From Bacillota bacterium (GTDB taxonomy: Bacteria > Bacillota > TC1), in the NCBI GenBank assembly GCA_028683955.1, contig JAQUGR010000010.1:1-45300 (forward strand): a DNA stretch of 45,300 nucleotides, read 5' to 3'. A program made the position numbers and the translations under genes. The stretch's first letter is position 1, and each line of letters starts with the position of its first letter. Shown here piece after piece: positions 1-7,888 of the stretch. The notes beneath the pieces are model-generated. The model was not told the origin of the DNA. It made no database searches and was given only the letters and a program-made list of their open reading frames with translations.

Positions 1-124
1 ACAACAATAAAAGGTACCAAGCTAAATACAAAGGCCTGGCTCCACTACAAGCGAGAAACCAGGCTTTGGCAGCATAATATTAAATTTTTCATTTTTCACT
101 GTCTACTTGACAGGGAGCAGTTCA
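1..124 (+). mobile_element. 3' end of an IS3-family insertion sequence (IS150-like), truncated by the window edge
   Basis: Two signs agree. The first 77 bases encode the C-terminal end of an IS3-type OrfB transposase. They are followed by a typical IS3-family right end: the segment at about 98-124 reads, on the minus strand, TGAACTGCTCCCTGTCAAGT followed by AGACAG, which has the TG...CA terminus and internal GTCAAGT-GACAG character of IS150-group ends. The rest of the element lies left of the window. The target-site duplication cannot be judged because the left end is not visible. The element ends about 50 bp from the htrA stop codon, in the convergent orientation. Confidence 0.75.
3..77 (+). 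CDS. IS3-family transposase OrfB, C-terminal fragment
   Basis: Only the last 24 codons are inside the window. Frame 3 reads NNKRYQAKYKGLAPLQARNQ followed by ALAA and a TAA stop. This matches the usual end of IS150/IS3-group OrfB transposases, where a Tyr-Asn-Asn-x-Arg-x-Gln segment is followed by Lys-Gly-Leu-(Ser/Ala/Thr)-Pro-(Val/Leu)-Gln and an Arg-x-Gln-x-Leu tail. The DDE catalytic core lies outside the window, so it cannot be judged whether the element is intact. The right terminal repeat starts about 20 bp after the stop, which is the normal spacing for this family. Confidence 0.72.
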   Translation, partial: NNKRYQAKYKGLAPLQARNQALAA

Positions 125-174
125 CTTGTGAGGGGTATTTTTTGTATATATTATGTTATTGTTAATTTTAAATA

Positions 175-1233
175 TTATTTTAAAACAACATATAGTGTAA
201 TATAGCTTTTATCTCTATATACTTTAATTCTTAAATCATCACCAGGATTAAGTTTATTAATTGCTGCTCTTAATTGTGCAGTATTTTCCACTTTTGTTTG
301 ATTAATATAGGTAATAATATCATTAACTATAACACCTGCATTGCTTGCATTGGAATTTGGAGCAACTTCACCAACTAGAATGCCTATTGGTAGTTTATAG
401 TAATCTGACATCTCTTGAGTAATATTAGTCAAATTACTTACCCCAAGATAGGGGTTTGAAACAGTACCAGTTTTAATTATTTCCTCGATTATTGGTTTAG
501 CATCATTAATTGGAATTGCAAAGCCTAAACCTTCAATACCAGTTTGTGAAACTTTAATACTATTTATGCCAATTAATTGACCAAGAGAGTTTATTAAAGC
601 ACCACCACTATTACCTGGATTTATAGCAGCATCAGTTTGAATGACATTAATCACAATATCATTACCACTAGGAGCAGTATAAGTGATTTCTCTAGAGACA
701 GCACTTATTACGCCAACAGTTACACTATTGGCTAGATCTGCGCTAAGGGGTGATCCAATAGCTATAGCTAGTTGACCAGTTTTTAAAATACCTGAATCTC
801 CAAGTTCAATGGATGTTAAATCTGAGGTATCTGCAAGCTTGATAATTGATATATCTAAATCTTGATCTGAGCCTACTCTGGTCGCTTTAATTACTCGTCC
901 ATCTAATAAGGTTACAGTTAAATCTCCTGAACTACCAGTTACATGATAATTAGTAACAACATAACCTAAAGTAGCATCAATTATAACACCTGAACCTAAA
1001 GTAGAAGAGTTTATGCCAGCGCTTCTTGATATTTGTACAACAGAAGGAGATGTTTTTTCTACTATTTTAGGGATTGATACATTTTCTCCCACCAGTACTT
1101 CATCAACTTGTGTCACTGTACTATTATCAGTTACTTTATAACGGTCAGTTATTGAAATTATGCCAGTATAAAGTACAATAGCTATTAATGCCCCAATAAT
1201 ACCAGCAAGTATCATTTTAAAATATTCTTTCAT
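175..1233 (-). CDS. htrA: HtrA/DegP-like membrane-anchored serine protease with PDZ domain
   Basis: A 352-residue trypsin-fold protease for protein quality control at the outer face of the membrane. One hydrophobic helix (about residues 8-28) anchors it. The protease domain spans about 60-250 with the triad His97 (TNYHV), Asp127 (SDQDLDIS) and Ser219 (INPGNSGGAL). One PDZ domain follows (about 258-350). This is the usual layout and length of Firmicute HtrA/YyxA-type proteins. The ATG at 1233 is preceded by GGAGT at a good distance. It is the last gene of a minus-strand group, 13 bp after trxB; no clear terminator follows it, and the next DNA is the end of an IS element. The exact paralogue name is not assigned. 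Confidence 0.93.
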   Translation of the reverse strand: MKEYFKMILAGIIGALIAIVLYTGIISITDRYKVTDNSTVTQVDEVLVGENVSIPKIVEKTSPSVVQISRSAGINSSTLGSGVIIDATLGYVVTNYHVTGSSGDLTVTLLDGRVIKATRVGSDQDLDISIIKLADTSDLTSIELGDSGILKTGQLAIAIGSPLSADLANSVTVGVISAVSREITYTAPSGNDIVINVIQTDAAINPGNSGGALINSLGQLIGINSIKVSQTGIEGLGFAIPINDAKPIIEEIIKTGTVSNPYLGVSNLTNITQEMSDYYKLPIGILVGEVAPNSNASNAGVIVNDIITYINQTKVENTAQLRAAINKLNPGDDLRIKVYRDKSYITLYVVLK

Positions 1234-1246
1234 TATGTGACTCCAT

Positions 1247-2161
1247 CTATAATTTGCTTAAATATTCATAAGCCATTTGACCTGCTATAGCGCCATCTCC
1301 TACAGCAGTTGAAACTTGTCTTAAATCTTTTGTTATAACATCTCCACAGGCAAAAAGACCAGGCGTTATTGATTCCATTTTTTCATCAACAACAATATGC
1401 CCTGAATCATCTGTAGCAAGAGAATCCTTAACAAAATCACTATTCATTATTTGTCCGATTGCTAAAAATACACCATTCACAAACAAACTAGTTATTGATT
1501 CAGTTTTTACATCTTTAACTACAATTTCAGAAACTTTTGTATCTCCTTTTATTTCAACTGGTACCTTTTCTAATACTAGATGAACATTGCTAATACTTTT
1601 AATTTTATCTACTAAAATCTTACTTCCACGAAAGTTATTTCTTCTATGAATTAAATATACTTCTTTTGCAATGCTGGAAAGATACATAGCATCCTCTAAA
1701 GCAGTATTACCACCACCAATAACTGCAACAATTTTATCTTTAAAGAAAAAACCATCACAAATAGCACAATAAGAAACACCTTTACCAGAATATTCTTTTT
1801 CTCCTGGTATATCTAATGTTCTTGGATAACCACCAGTAGCAATAATTACTGTTCTTGACTCTACTGTTCCAGAAGATATATCAACAATAAAACTATTTGA
1901 TGACCTTGTTATCTTTTTGGCAGTATCATTGATTAGCTTAAAACTATCAAAATTACTTATTTGCATAAACATATTAGTAGCCAAATCCATTCCTAAAACA
2001 CCATCAGCAAATCCTGGATAATTATCTATTTTTTCTGTTTTTAATAATTGACCTCCAGGAGCACCTTGTTCTATCATTCCTACTTTCAGGCCACTTCTTA
2101 ATGCGTATAGAGCTGCTGTCATACCAGCAGGACCTGCACCTATAATTGTTAAATCTAGCAT
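1247..2161 (-). CDS. trxB: thioredoxin reductase (NADPH)
   Basis: FAD-dependent disulfide reductase that passes NADPH electrons to thioredoxin. The protein has 304 residues from the chosen start. The FAD-binding GxGxxG motif (IIGAGPAG) is at the N-terminus, the redox-active CAIC pair is at Cys132/Cys135, and the NAD(P) motif VIGGGNTALE and the C-terminal GDV FAD motif follow. The frame can be extended seven codons upstream, but those codons (IIRSDN) are the translated ribosome site AAGGAGTGATAAT, so the ATG at 2161 is the better start. It lies 27 bp after the SCIFF maturase and just before htrA, probably in one transcript. It is not a dihydrolipoamide dehydrogenase: length and CxxC position fit the low-Mr thioredoxin reductase type. 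Confidence 0.96.
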   Translation of the reverse strand: MLDLTIIGAGPAGMTAALYALRSGLKVGMIEQGAPGGQLLKTEKIDNYPGFADGVLGMDLATNMFMQISNFDSFKLINDTAKKITRSSNSFIVDISSGTVESRTVIIATGGYPRTLDIPGEKEYSGKGVSYCAICDGFFFKDKIVAVIGGGNTALEDAMYLSSIAKEVYLIHRRNNFRGSKILVDKIKSISNVHLVLEKVPVEIKGDTKVSEIVVKDVKTESITSLFVNGVFLAIGQIMNSDFVKDSLATDDSGHIVVDEKMESITPGLFACGDVITKDLRQVSTAVGDGAIAGQMAYEYLSKL

Positions 2162-2188
2162 ATTATCACTCCTTATTATCATATAGAT

Positions 2189-3556
2189 TTATTTTAACAT
2201 ATCTATTATCTTTTCCTTAGTGATCTTATCACTTGTTTTTAAATTCTTATCTGACATTTCATTCAATAATTTTTGTGTTTGCACATAAATTGCTGTTTCC
2301 AGTCTAATTTTTTGTATTTCACAACTTAAATCATCGGGAGAACTAAGGTCTCCGCCATATTTTAAATTATTACTATGACAACCACCACTGCAATAAAATC
2401 TAGCCCAACATTTAATACATTTTTCTTTTGTGTATATATTAATATTTTCAAATTTAGTACTTAAATTATTATCAAAAGTACCATTCATTATATTGCCAAG
2501 GCGATACTCCTTGTTTTCGATCAATTGATGGCAAGGGAAAATATCACCAATAGGGGTAATAGCTAAGTACTCAAATCCTGCTCCGCAAGCAGTTATCCTC
2601 TTATAAATACAAGGGCCACCCTTCAAATTAATATTAAAATGGAAAAAGTCCAATGGTTTTTCTTCTTTTAACCAATTTAGGTATTTTTCGGCTAAAATAT
2701 CATAACTTTTTCTAATATCATCTAAATCTTCGTAAGTTAAATCTCCACCGATTACTGGTTCCATAGATAAATGATCAAATCCAAGATTTTTTAACACTTC
2801 TATATCATTATAAAAGTCCAGATTAGATTTAGTAAAGGTACCTCTAGCCACGTAATCATCACTATATTCTTTAAACCTTTGATAATTTGATACTATTTTA
2901 TCATAACTACCAGATTTATCTTTGAAATATCTATATTTATCATGAACTTCTTTACGACCATCAATACTTAAGACGGTACCAACATTATGTTTTTCTAAAA
3001 AATCACAAACTTTTTCATCAAGAAGAACCCCGTTAGTAGTCATTGACCATTTAATAGATTTATTTAATTCTTTAGCTTTGCTTTCCCCATAGGCAACAAC
3101 ATCTTTTATTAATTGAAAGTTTAAAAGTGGTTCACCACCAAAAAAATCTACTTCAACTAATTTTCTACCTATACTATTATCGAGAAGGTAATCAATAGCC
3201 TTTTTACCAACTTCTAAAGTCATTAATGCTTCATCACCTTTGTAACTACCACCTGAAGCAAAACAATAAGGGCAGGCTAGATTACAAATATGAGCTACAT
3301 TTAAACATATTGATTTTAAACTTTTATTTACTAATTTAGGTAATTCGCCAGTATCTTTCGATAATAAGCTACCTTCATTTATTAGAACTTCAATTTCTTG
3401 TAAGGCTTCTTTTTCTCTTGTATCAGTTATTTCTTCAGCTTTAATATGTTTTAGCAGTGTATTTTTACTTATTTCATCAAATATATGTATTGAGCCACTA
3501 TTTACATCAAGGACAATATTCATCCCGTTTTTTTCAATTATTTTTATATCTTTCAT
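2189..3556 (-). CDS. scfB: radical SAM/SPASM maturase of the SCIFF peptide
   Basis: Enzyme of 455 residues that installs Cys-derived thioether crosslinks in the SCIFF precursor peptide. It has an N-terminal peptide-recognition region (about 1-75), a radical SAM core with the CxxxCxxC cluster motif at Cys91, Cys95 and Cys98 (CNLACPYC), the GGEPLL motif, and a Cys-rich SPASM region at the C-terminus (CGAGFEYLAITPIGDIFPCH and a later CIKCWARFYCSGGCH). The frame could start at a TTG at 3568, but GAGGAA of those codons is the ribosome site GGAGGAATTA, so ATG at 3556 is chosen. The partner peptide gene lies immediately upstream. Family knowledge: the pair is near-universal in Clostridia; the biological role of the mature peptide is unknown. 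Confidence 0.94.
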   Translation of the reverse strand: MKDIKIIEKNGMNIVLDVNSGSIHIFDEISKNTLLKHIKAEEITDTREKEALQEIEVLINEGSLLSKDTGELPKLVNKSLKSICLNVAHICNLACPYCFASGGSYKGDEALMTLEVGKKAIDYLLDNSIGRKLVEVDFFGGEPLLNFQLIKDVVAYGESKAKELNKSIKWSMTTNGVLLDEKVCDFLEKHNVGTVLSIDGRKEVHDKYRYFKDKSGSYDKIVSNYQRFKEYSDDYVARGTFTKSNLDFYNDIEVLKNLGFDHLSMEPVIGGDLTYEDLDDIRKSYDILAEKYLNWLKEEKPLDFFHFNINLKGGPCIYKRITACGAGFEYLAITPIGDIFPCHQLIENKEYRLGNIMNGTFDNNLSTKFENINIYTKEKCIKCWARFYCSGGCHSNNLKYGGDLSSPDDLSCEIQKIRLETAIYVQTQKLLNEMSDKNLKTSDKITKEKIIDMLK

Positions 3557-3570
3557 TAATTCCTCCAAGT

Positions 3571-3594
3571 AAAAAAGGCCCTTAATGGACCTTT
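3571..3594 (-). terminator. hairpin with T-run between SCIFF peptide gene and its maturase (attenuator)
   Basis: AAAGGCCC (3574-3581) and GGACCTTT (3587-3594) form a stem with one C-A mismatch around a TTAAT loop. Read on the minus strand the stem is followed by TTTTTT. It sits between the peptide gene and the maturase gene, so it probably lets most transcripts stop after the small peptide gene and only some run on into the enzyme. Confidence 0.65.
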
Positions 3595-3603
3595 AGGGAT
3601 TGT

Positions 3604-3750
3604 TTATTCATTTATGCATAGCTGATTGGCTACAGTGCAAGACGTCTTGCAAGCGGATTGACAAGCTGATTGGCAGTTGCCACATCCTCCAGTTTCCTTT
3701 GTTGCTTGTAGCAAAGGTTTTGCTAATGTAATTATATGTTTTTTTGTCAT
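3604..3750 (-). CDS. scfA: SCIFF (six cysteines in forty-five residues) RiPP precursor peptide
   Basis: A 48-residue peptide. It begins MTKKHIITLAKPLLQATKET and has six Cys at residues 23, 26, 30, 34, 38 and 45 within GGCGNCQSACQSACKTSC and the tail. This is the SCIFF family signature: Lys-rich start, leader, then six cysteines. It is directly upstream of its radical SAM maturase. A second ATG lies one codon upstream (3753); AGGAGG ends 4 bp before that ATG and 7 bp before the one used here, so 3750 is the better start. A hairpin separates it from the maturase gene. Confidence 0.93.
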   Translation of the reverse strand: MTKKHIITLAKPLLQATKETGGCGNCQSACQSACKTSCTVANQLCINE

Positions 3751-3773
3751 CATACAACCTCCTAACTAAATAA

Positions 3774-3782
3774 ATTATACCA
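3774..3782 (-). promoter_or_regulatory. extended -10 promoter element for the SCIFF-trxB-htrA group
   Basis: On the minus strand TGG-TATAAT is an extended -10 (TGn-TATAAT), about 20 bp before the ribosome site of the SCIFF gene. No good -35 hexamer was found at 16-18 bp, which is usual for extended -10 promoters. Confidence 0.5.
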
Positions 3783-3833
3783 CATAATATCTTGAAAAGG
3801 TTAAATGATGTTCCTATTTTTTTAAAATTAAGA

Positions 3834-3839
3834 TATAAT
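3834..3839 (+). promoter_or_regulatory. candidate -10 box for asnB
   Basis: TATAAT lies 16 bp upstream of the AAAAAGGAGGG ribosome site of asnB. No convincing -35 was seen. The minus-strand SCIFF promoter is about 55 bp away, so the two divergent units share this short spacer. Confidence 0.45.
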
Positions 3840-3868
3840 TAAGAGGTTAAAAAAAGGAGGGTTATCAT

Positions 3869-5710
3869 TTGTGCGGTTACGTTGGCTTTGTAAATAGCAA
3901 TATGGTTACAAAAGAACCTATCATAAAAAAGATGATGGATAGAATTATCCATAGGGGACCTGATAGCGAAGGCAGTTATACAGATGAATTCGTAGCTTTG
4001 GGTTTTAGAAGACTTAGTATTATAGGAATTGAAGATGGTATGCAACCAATTTTCAATGAGGATAAAAGTCTAGTTTTAGTATTTAATGGAGAAATATATA
4101 ATTATCAAATTTTAAAAAGTGAACTAATTGAAAAAGGACATGTTTTTTATACACATGCCGATTCAGAAGTTTTAATACATTTATATGAAGAAGAAGGCAA
4201 CAATATGCTTAATAAATTAAGAGGTATGTTTTCTTTTACCATATACAATAAGAAAGAAAAAAGTTTATTTATTGCTAGAGACTATTTTGGAATAAAACCT
4301 TTATATTATGGGCAAGCCGGAGATAGTTTTCTATTTGGTTCAGAAATTAAAAGTTTTCTAGATCATCCAGACTTTAAGAAAGAACTTAATTATGATGCTT
4401 TAGAAAGTTATTTAAGTTTCCAATATTCAAACTTACCAGAAACTTTTTTTAAAGGAATCTATAAATTGACTCCTGGGCACTATATTGTCTATAAAGATGG
4501 AAAAATTGAGATAAATAGATTTTTTCAAGCAGACTTTGATTGTAATGACCAGCTTGAACTTGAACCATTAGTTGATGATATTGAAAATGTGTTTTTAGAT
4601 TCAATAAAAGCTCATAAAATAAGCGATGTTGAAGTTGGCTCATTTCTATCAAGTGGTATAGACTCAAGTTATGCGGCTACAGTTTTTGAAGGTGATAAAA
4701 CTTTTACAGTAGGATTTAATTATGATAAATATAACGAGGTAGAATACGCAAAGGAATTATCTGAAATTATAGGTATTAAAAATGAAAGCAAGATGATTGG
4801 GGATGAAGAGTATTGGGACTCATTGTCAAAAGTTCAATACCATATGGATGAACCACTAGCAGATCCTTCAGCTGTAGCTCTATATTTTGTTAGTGAACTA
4901 GCAAGTAACTATGTTAAAGTTGTTTTATCAGGTGAAGGGGCAGATGAGCTATTTGGGGGTTACAATATATATAGAGAACCATTTAGTTTAGCAGCATATA
5001 GTAAAGTACCCTTTCCTATAAGAAAGTTAATAGGTAAATTTGCTAATGTATTACCTGATGTTAAGGGAAAATCATTTTTACAAAGAGCTGGGCAGAAGAT
5101 AGAAGATAGATATATTGGTAATGCTAGAGTATTTAATAATAAGGAAAGAAAGAAAATTCTTAATATAAAAACTAATGCTCCTGAAACTAATCAAGTAACA
5201 AAGGAATTCTATAAATTAGGTGAAAACTATGATGATACTACAAAAATGCAAATAGTAGATATTAATACATGGTTAATAGGGGATATTTTATTAAAAGCTG
5301 ATAAAATGAGTATGGCCCATTCACTTGAATTACGAGTACCCTTTCTTGATAAAGAAGTGTTTAAGTTAGCTAGAACAATACCTTTAAAGTATAAAGTGAA
5401 TGATGAAAACACTAAATTTGCTTTACGATTAGCAGCAAGAAGAGTAATTCCAAAAAAAGTTGCAGATAAGAAAAAACTTGGATTTCCTGTACCTATAAGA
5501 TTATGGTTAAAAGAGAAAAAATATTATGATAAAGTGGAATCGTATTTCTCGAAACCTATTGCAAGAGAAATATTTATTTATGAGGAATTGATGAGTTTAT
5601 TGGATCATCATTTTCAAGGCAAGAAGGATAACAGTAGGAAAATCTGGACTATATATATTTTCTTATTATGGTATGAAGTATTTTTTGAGAAGGAGAATAA
5701 ATTAGCATGA
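3869..5710 (+). CDS. asnB: asparagine synthase (glutamine-hydrolysing)
   Basis: Makes asparagine from aspartate, ATP and glutamine. The 613-residue protein has an N-terminal class II glutaminase domain (about 2-210) whose nucleophile is Cys2 (MCGYVGFVN), with the RGPDSEG and NGEIYN glutamine-binding motifs. A synthetase domain follows (about 215-600) with the PP-loop SSGIDSS and the SGEGADELFGGY motif. The start codon is TTG, preceded by AAAAAGGAGGG with good spacing; this start puts Cys directly after Met as the mechanism demands. The stop overlaps the next gene by four bases (ATGA), suggesting translational coupling with that unknown protein. Confidence 0.95.
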   Translation: MCGYVGFVNSNMVTKEPIIKKMMDRIIHRGPDSEGSYTDEFVALGFRRLSIIGIEDGMQPIFNEDKSLVLVFNGEIYNYQILKSELIEKGHVFYTHADSEVLIHLYEEEGNNMLNKLRGMFSFTIYNKKEKSLFIARDYFGIKPLYYGQAGDSFLFGSEIKSFLDHPDFKKELNYDALESYLSFQYSNLPETFFKGIYKLTPGHYIVYKDGKIEINRFFQADFDCNDQLELEPLVDDIENVFLDSIKAHKISDVEVGSFLSSGIDSSYAATVFEGDKTFTVGFNYDKYNEVEYAKELSEIIGIKNESKMIGDEEYWDSLSKVQYHMDEPLADPSAVALYFVSELASNYVKVVLSGEGADELFGGYNIYREPFSLAAYSKVPFPIRKLIGKFANVLPDVKGKSFLQRAGQKIEDRYIGNARVFNNKERKKILNIKTNAPETNQVTKEFYKLGENYDDTTKMQIVDINTWLIGDILLKADKMSMAHSLELRVPFLDKEVFKLARTIPLKYKVNDENTKFALRLAARRVIPKKVADKKKLGFPVPIRLWLKEKKYYDKVESYFSKPIAREIFIYEELMSLLDHHFQGKKDNSRKIWTIYIFLLWYEVFFEKENKLA

Positions 5711-6210
5711 ATGTAAAAATAAATACTGAGGTTCTTGAACTATTTATCTATTATTGGCAGGCAACTGCAGACCGTGAAAAAGTTAGTGATATTTTCTTAA
5801 CAGAATTAGCTGCTAGGAAAGAATTAAAAGTCTTATTTAATGAAGATTTTACACAAGATTCAATTAGAAAAGTTTTAAGTAGTATTACAAATAGAGAAAT
5901 TCTTTCTGAAAAAACAAAGACAGAAGGACGTTTTTGGAATAATAATATGTGGATGTTGGAAGATCTAGGCATAACAATGGGAATGCTTACACCAATTAAA
6001 AAACTAAATGGTGAACAATTCAATGCTTATGTAAATAAAGATATAACTATTAATTTTATTCCTGGACATATTAAAACTTTCTATGTAGAAGGTAATCAAC
6101 TGTATATTAATTTCTTTAAATTATCTACAGATTTTGGTACAGGTGAAGTAGAAATTGAAGGTAAGAATTTAGAAGATTTTATTAAAGAAATTTTACTAGC
6201 AAATAAGTAG
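5707..6210 (+). CDS. conserved-looking hypothetical protein, coupled to asnB
   Basis: I do not recognise a family. The 167-residue protein is soluble, with no signal peptide or membrane helix. The first 100 residues look helical and charged and contain the aromatic stretch EGRFWNNNMWMLEDLG; the C-terminal 60 residues alternate beta-like segments (DITINFIPGHIKTFYVEG, LYINFFKL) with acidic turns. Its ATG overlaps the asnB stop (ATGA), and a strong terminator follows, so it is the second gene of a two-gene operon. Codon use looks like its neighbours. A role beside asparagine synthesis is possible from context only. Confidence 0.75.
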   Translation: MNVKINTEVLELFIYYWQATADREKVSDIFLTELAARKELKVLFNEDFTQDSIRKVLSSITNREILSEKTKTEGRFWNNNMWMLEDLGITMGMLTPIKKLNGEQFNAYVNKDITINFIPGHIKTFYVEGNQLYINFFKLSTDFGTGEVEIEGKNLEDFIKEILLANK

Positions 6211-6230
6211 TACTTTATTATATGATATAA

Positions 6231-6264
6231 AAATGGATTGAATTTTATTCAATCCATTTTTTTG
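6231..6264. terminator. bidirectional intrinsic terminator
   Basis: A perfect 12-bp stem (AAATGGATTGAA at 6231-6242, TTCAATCCATTT at 6248-6259) with a 5-base loop, T-rich on both outer sides. It sits between the convergent asnB unit and the Dabb gene and serves both. Confidence 0.9.
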
Positions 6265-6269
6265 TTATT

Positions 6270-6560
6270 TTAGAATTCGTAGTCTAAAACTTTTACATCA
6301 ATAACAACTGTATCCATATACTTTAAAAATTCTATATGTGGTTCTGTTTTTCCATATACTTTTAAATCTTCTAAAGTATCAAATGTTGCAATTAAGGAAA
6401 CATCATAATTTCTGGGACCTTCTATAATGTTAGCCCCTACTTCATAACTTCGAATAAGGTCAATTTTTTCAGGAAGTTTCATTAATTTATCCATTAGGAT
6501 TTTAGTGTCACTTTCTTTTTTGTTTTCAAAAAATTTGAATAAAACAATATGCTTAATCAT
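6270..6560 (-). CDS. Dabb (stress-responsive alpha/beta-barrel) domain protein
   Basis: A 96-residue dimeric alpha-beta barrel protein. It begins MIKHIVLFKF and keeps the family pattern: a first strand with His4, a helix rich in Lys, a central SYEVGANI strand, then NYDVSLIATFDTLEDLKVY and PHIEFLKYM near the end. Dabb proteins are small ferredoxin-fold proteins of mostly unknown function in bacteria. The ATG at 6560 is preceded by AAGGAGGTGATTTA. It is a single-gene unit closed by the bidirectional terminator. Confidence 0.88.
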   Translation of the reverse strand: MIKHIVLFKFFENKKESDTKILMDKLMKLPEKIDLIRSYEVGANIIEGPRNYDVSLIATFDTLEDLKVYGKTEPHIEFLKYMDTVVIDVKVLDYEF

Positions 6561-6842
6561 TAAATCACCTCCTTATCAGGCAATTATACCATTAAAAGAA
6601 TAAAGGTCAAGAAAATTACGATTAGAAAATATCTACTTGAAAATATAAAAATAATAACGTATCATTTAGTAATTAATAAAAAAGAACATAACACGGAGTA
6701 ATTTATGGTAAAAGAAATTAGAGTTAACAAACTAATATTTGACATACCCCCACAAATTATTGTGGTTTATGTTCGTCTGTTAAATGTCTTCTGAGTTTAA
6801 CCTTTTATTTTTTTAGTTAACTATAAATTAGGAGGAATTAAA
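6561..6842. other. intergenic region upstream of the accessory cluster
   Basis: About 280 bp without a gene. The left part is AT-rich and carries the ribosome site of the leftward Dabb gene. The right part (6700-6800) holds a hairpin and repeated short inverted words, described separately, and is followed by the AGGAGG site of the RibD_C gene. Confidence 0.6.
6742..6772 (+). promoter_or_regulatory. stem-loop in the leader of the accessory cluster (possible operator or RNA element)
   Basis: CCACAA (6750-6755) and TTGTGG (6760-6765) form a perfect stem with an ATTA loop, extended by ACATA (6742-6746) and TATGT (6768-6772) after a small internal loop. It overlaps a TTGACA (6739-6744), but no matching -10 was found at 16-18 bp. 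GTTAA-like words flank it on both sides (6723 and about 6779). No T-run follows, so it is not a simple terminator. No known riboswitch consensus was matched by eye. Confidence 0.4.
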
Positions 6843-7808
6843 ATGGAATTTCCAAGTATTGAATTTAATAAAAATAAGGTTACAACAACCAATTGCTATA
6901 AAAACATAGATTTATTATCTGAAATAAATAGTAAGGCCGATAATAGCAAGTATTCACCTAAAGTAGAACAAACATATGGTAGATTATCTTTTCCTGATGG
7001 AAATGAGTATCCATATTCTTTCGCTTCGATAGCTTTATCAATGGATGGGAAAATGGCATATCCAGAAAGACCTGAAGGACCGTTAGTTGCTATATCAAAC
7101 AGGCTGAATCCAGATGGAGCTTTAACAGACTTTTATATTTTGAATTTTTTGAGAGCATATAGCGATATTATAATTCAAGGGAGTAATACACTAAAAGCAG
7201 AAGAAGATTTATGGAATGTTGTATTTGACAAAGATCTAGTTGAAGAACGAATAAAATATCTTGGTAAAAAAACAGAGCATCCTGGCACTGTTATAATTAC
7301 CCTTGATGGTACGGATATACCATTAGATCATCAGCTATTCAGCCAAAACAAACTACCATTATGTATATTTACAACAACTAGAGGAGCAGAATACCTAGAA
7401 GCAAAAGGAAATGGTAAATTCAAACACGTTTTGAATCTTGTAGAAGGAAATAGTGATATTGGGGTTAAGATGAAAGTGATTTTAAAGGAAGTAAGTAATA
7501 TAATCCCAGTTATAAGTGCTGATAAAGGAAATGCAACGGATCTTAAGCTATTTATGAAGAGTTTAAAATTAGGTGGAGTTAATCAAGCAATTGTTGAATC
7601 ACCTACAATAACTTGGCTATTAATGAAAGAAAAAATAATGAATGAGTATTTCTTAACACATACAAGTGTATTTATTGGTGGCCAATTAAGCCCGGGATGG
7701 AATATGCCTTTTAGTTACGATAATCATCCACATGCAGAAATTTTACAAATTAATAACCATAAATCGTCATTTATTTATACTAGGCAAGCTATAAAGTATG
7801 ATAAATAA
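6843..7808 (+). CDS. RibD C-terminal / DHFR-fold reductase-like protein
   Basis: A 321-residue protein with the dihydrofolate-reductase-like RibD_C fold but no deaminase domain. An N-terminal extension of about 65 residues precedes the core. Family marks are FASIALSMDGKMA (about residue 60-72), the AISNRLNPDGALTDF segment, the nucleotide-loop region around IIQGSNTLKAEEDLW, and AIVESPTITWLLMKEKIMNEYFLTH followed by VFIGGQ, which mirrors the VEGGPTL...VDE...APxLxGG end of RibD_C. Known relatives reduce diaminopyrimidine or dihydropterin-type substrates with NAD(P)H. It opens the accessory cluster, has a strong AGGAGG site, and is separated by 115 bp from the amidohydrolase, which has its own promoter. 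The substrate is unknown; it is probably not riboflavin biosynthetic, since no rib genes are near. Confidence 0.78.
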   Translation: MEFPSIEFNKNKVTTTNCYKNIDLLSEINSKADNSKYSPKVEQTYGRLSFPDGNEYPYSFASIALSMDGKMAYPERPEGPLVAISNRLNPDGALTDFYILNFLRAYSDIIIQGSNTLKAEEDLWNVVFDKDLVEERIKYLGKKTEHPGTVIITLDGTDIPLDHQLFSQNKLPLCIFTTTRGAEYLEAKGNGKFKHVLNLVEGNSDIGVKMKVILKEVSNIIPVISADKGNATDLKLFMKSLKLGGVNQAIVESPTITWLLMKEKIMNEYFLTHTSVFIGGQLSPGWNMPFSYDNHPHAEILQINNHKSSFIYTRQAIKYDK

Positions 7809-7869
7809 ATGGCATAAAAATTTTCACATAAAAAATTTAAAAAAAGGTGTTTATTTTGTGAAAACCGTG

Positions 7870-7875
7870 TATAAT
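7870..7875 (+). promoter_or_regulatory. -10 element upstream of the amidohydrolase
   Basis: TATAAT with a weak -35 (TGTTTA at 7848-7853, 16-bp spacer). It lies about 50 bp before the amidohydrolase ATG and just upstream of a perfect palindrome. Confidence 0.55.
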
Positions 7876-7888
7876 GTGTTTAAGGCAA

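Noticed and set aside
1247-2161. Dihydrolipoamide dehydrogenase (missing E3) candidate
   Set aside because: Length (304 residues) and a mid-protein CAIC pair identify low-Mr thioredoxin reductase; E3 is about 460 residues with an N-terminal CxxxxC.
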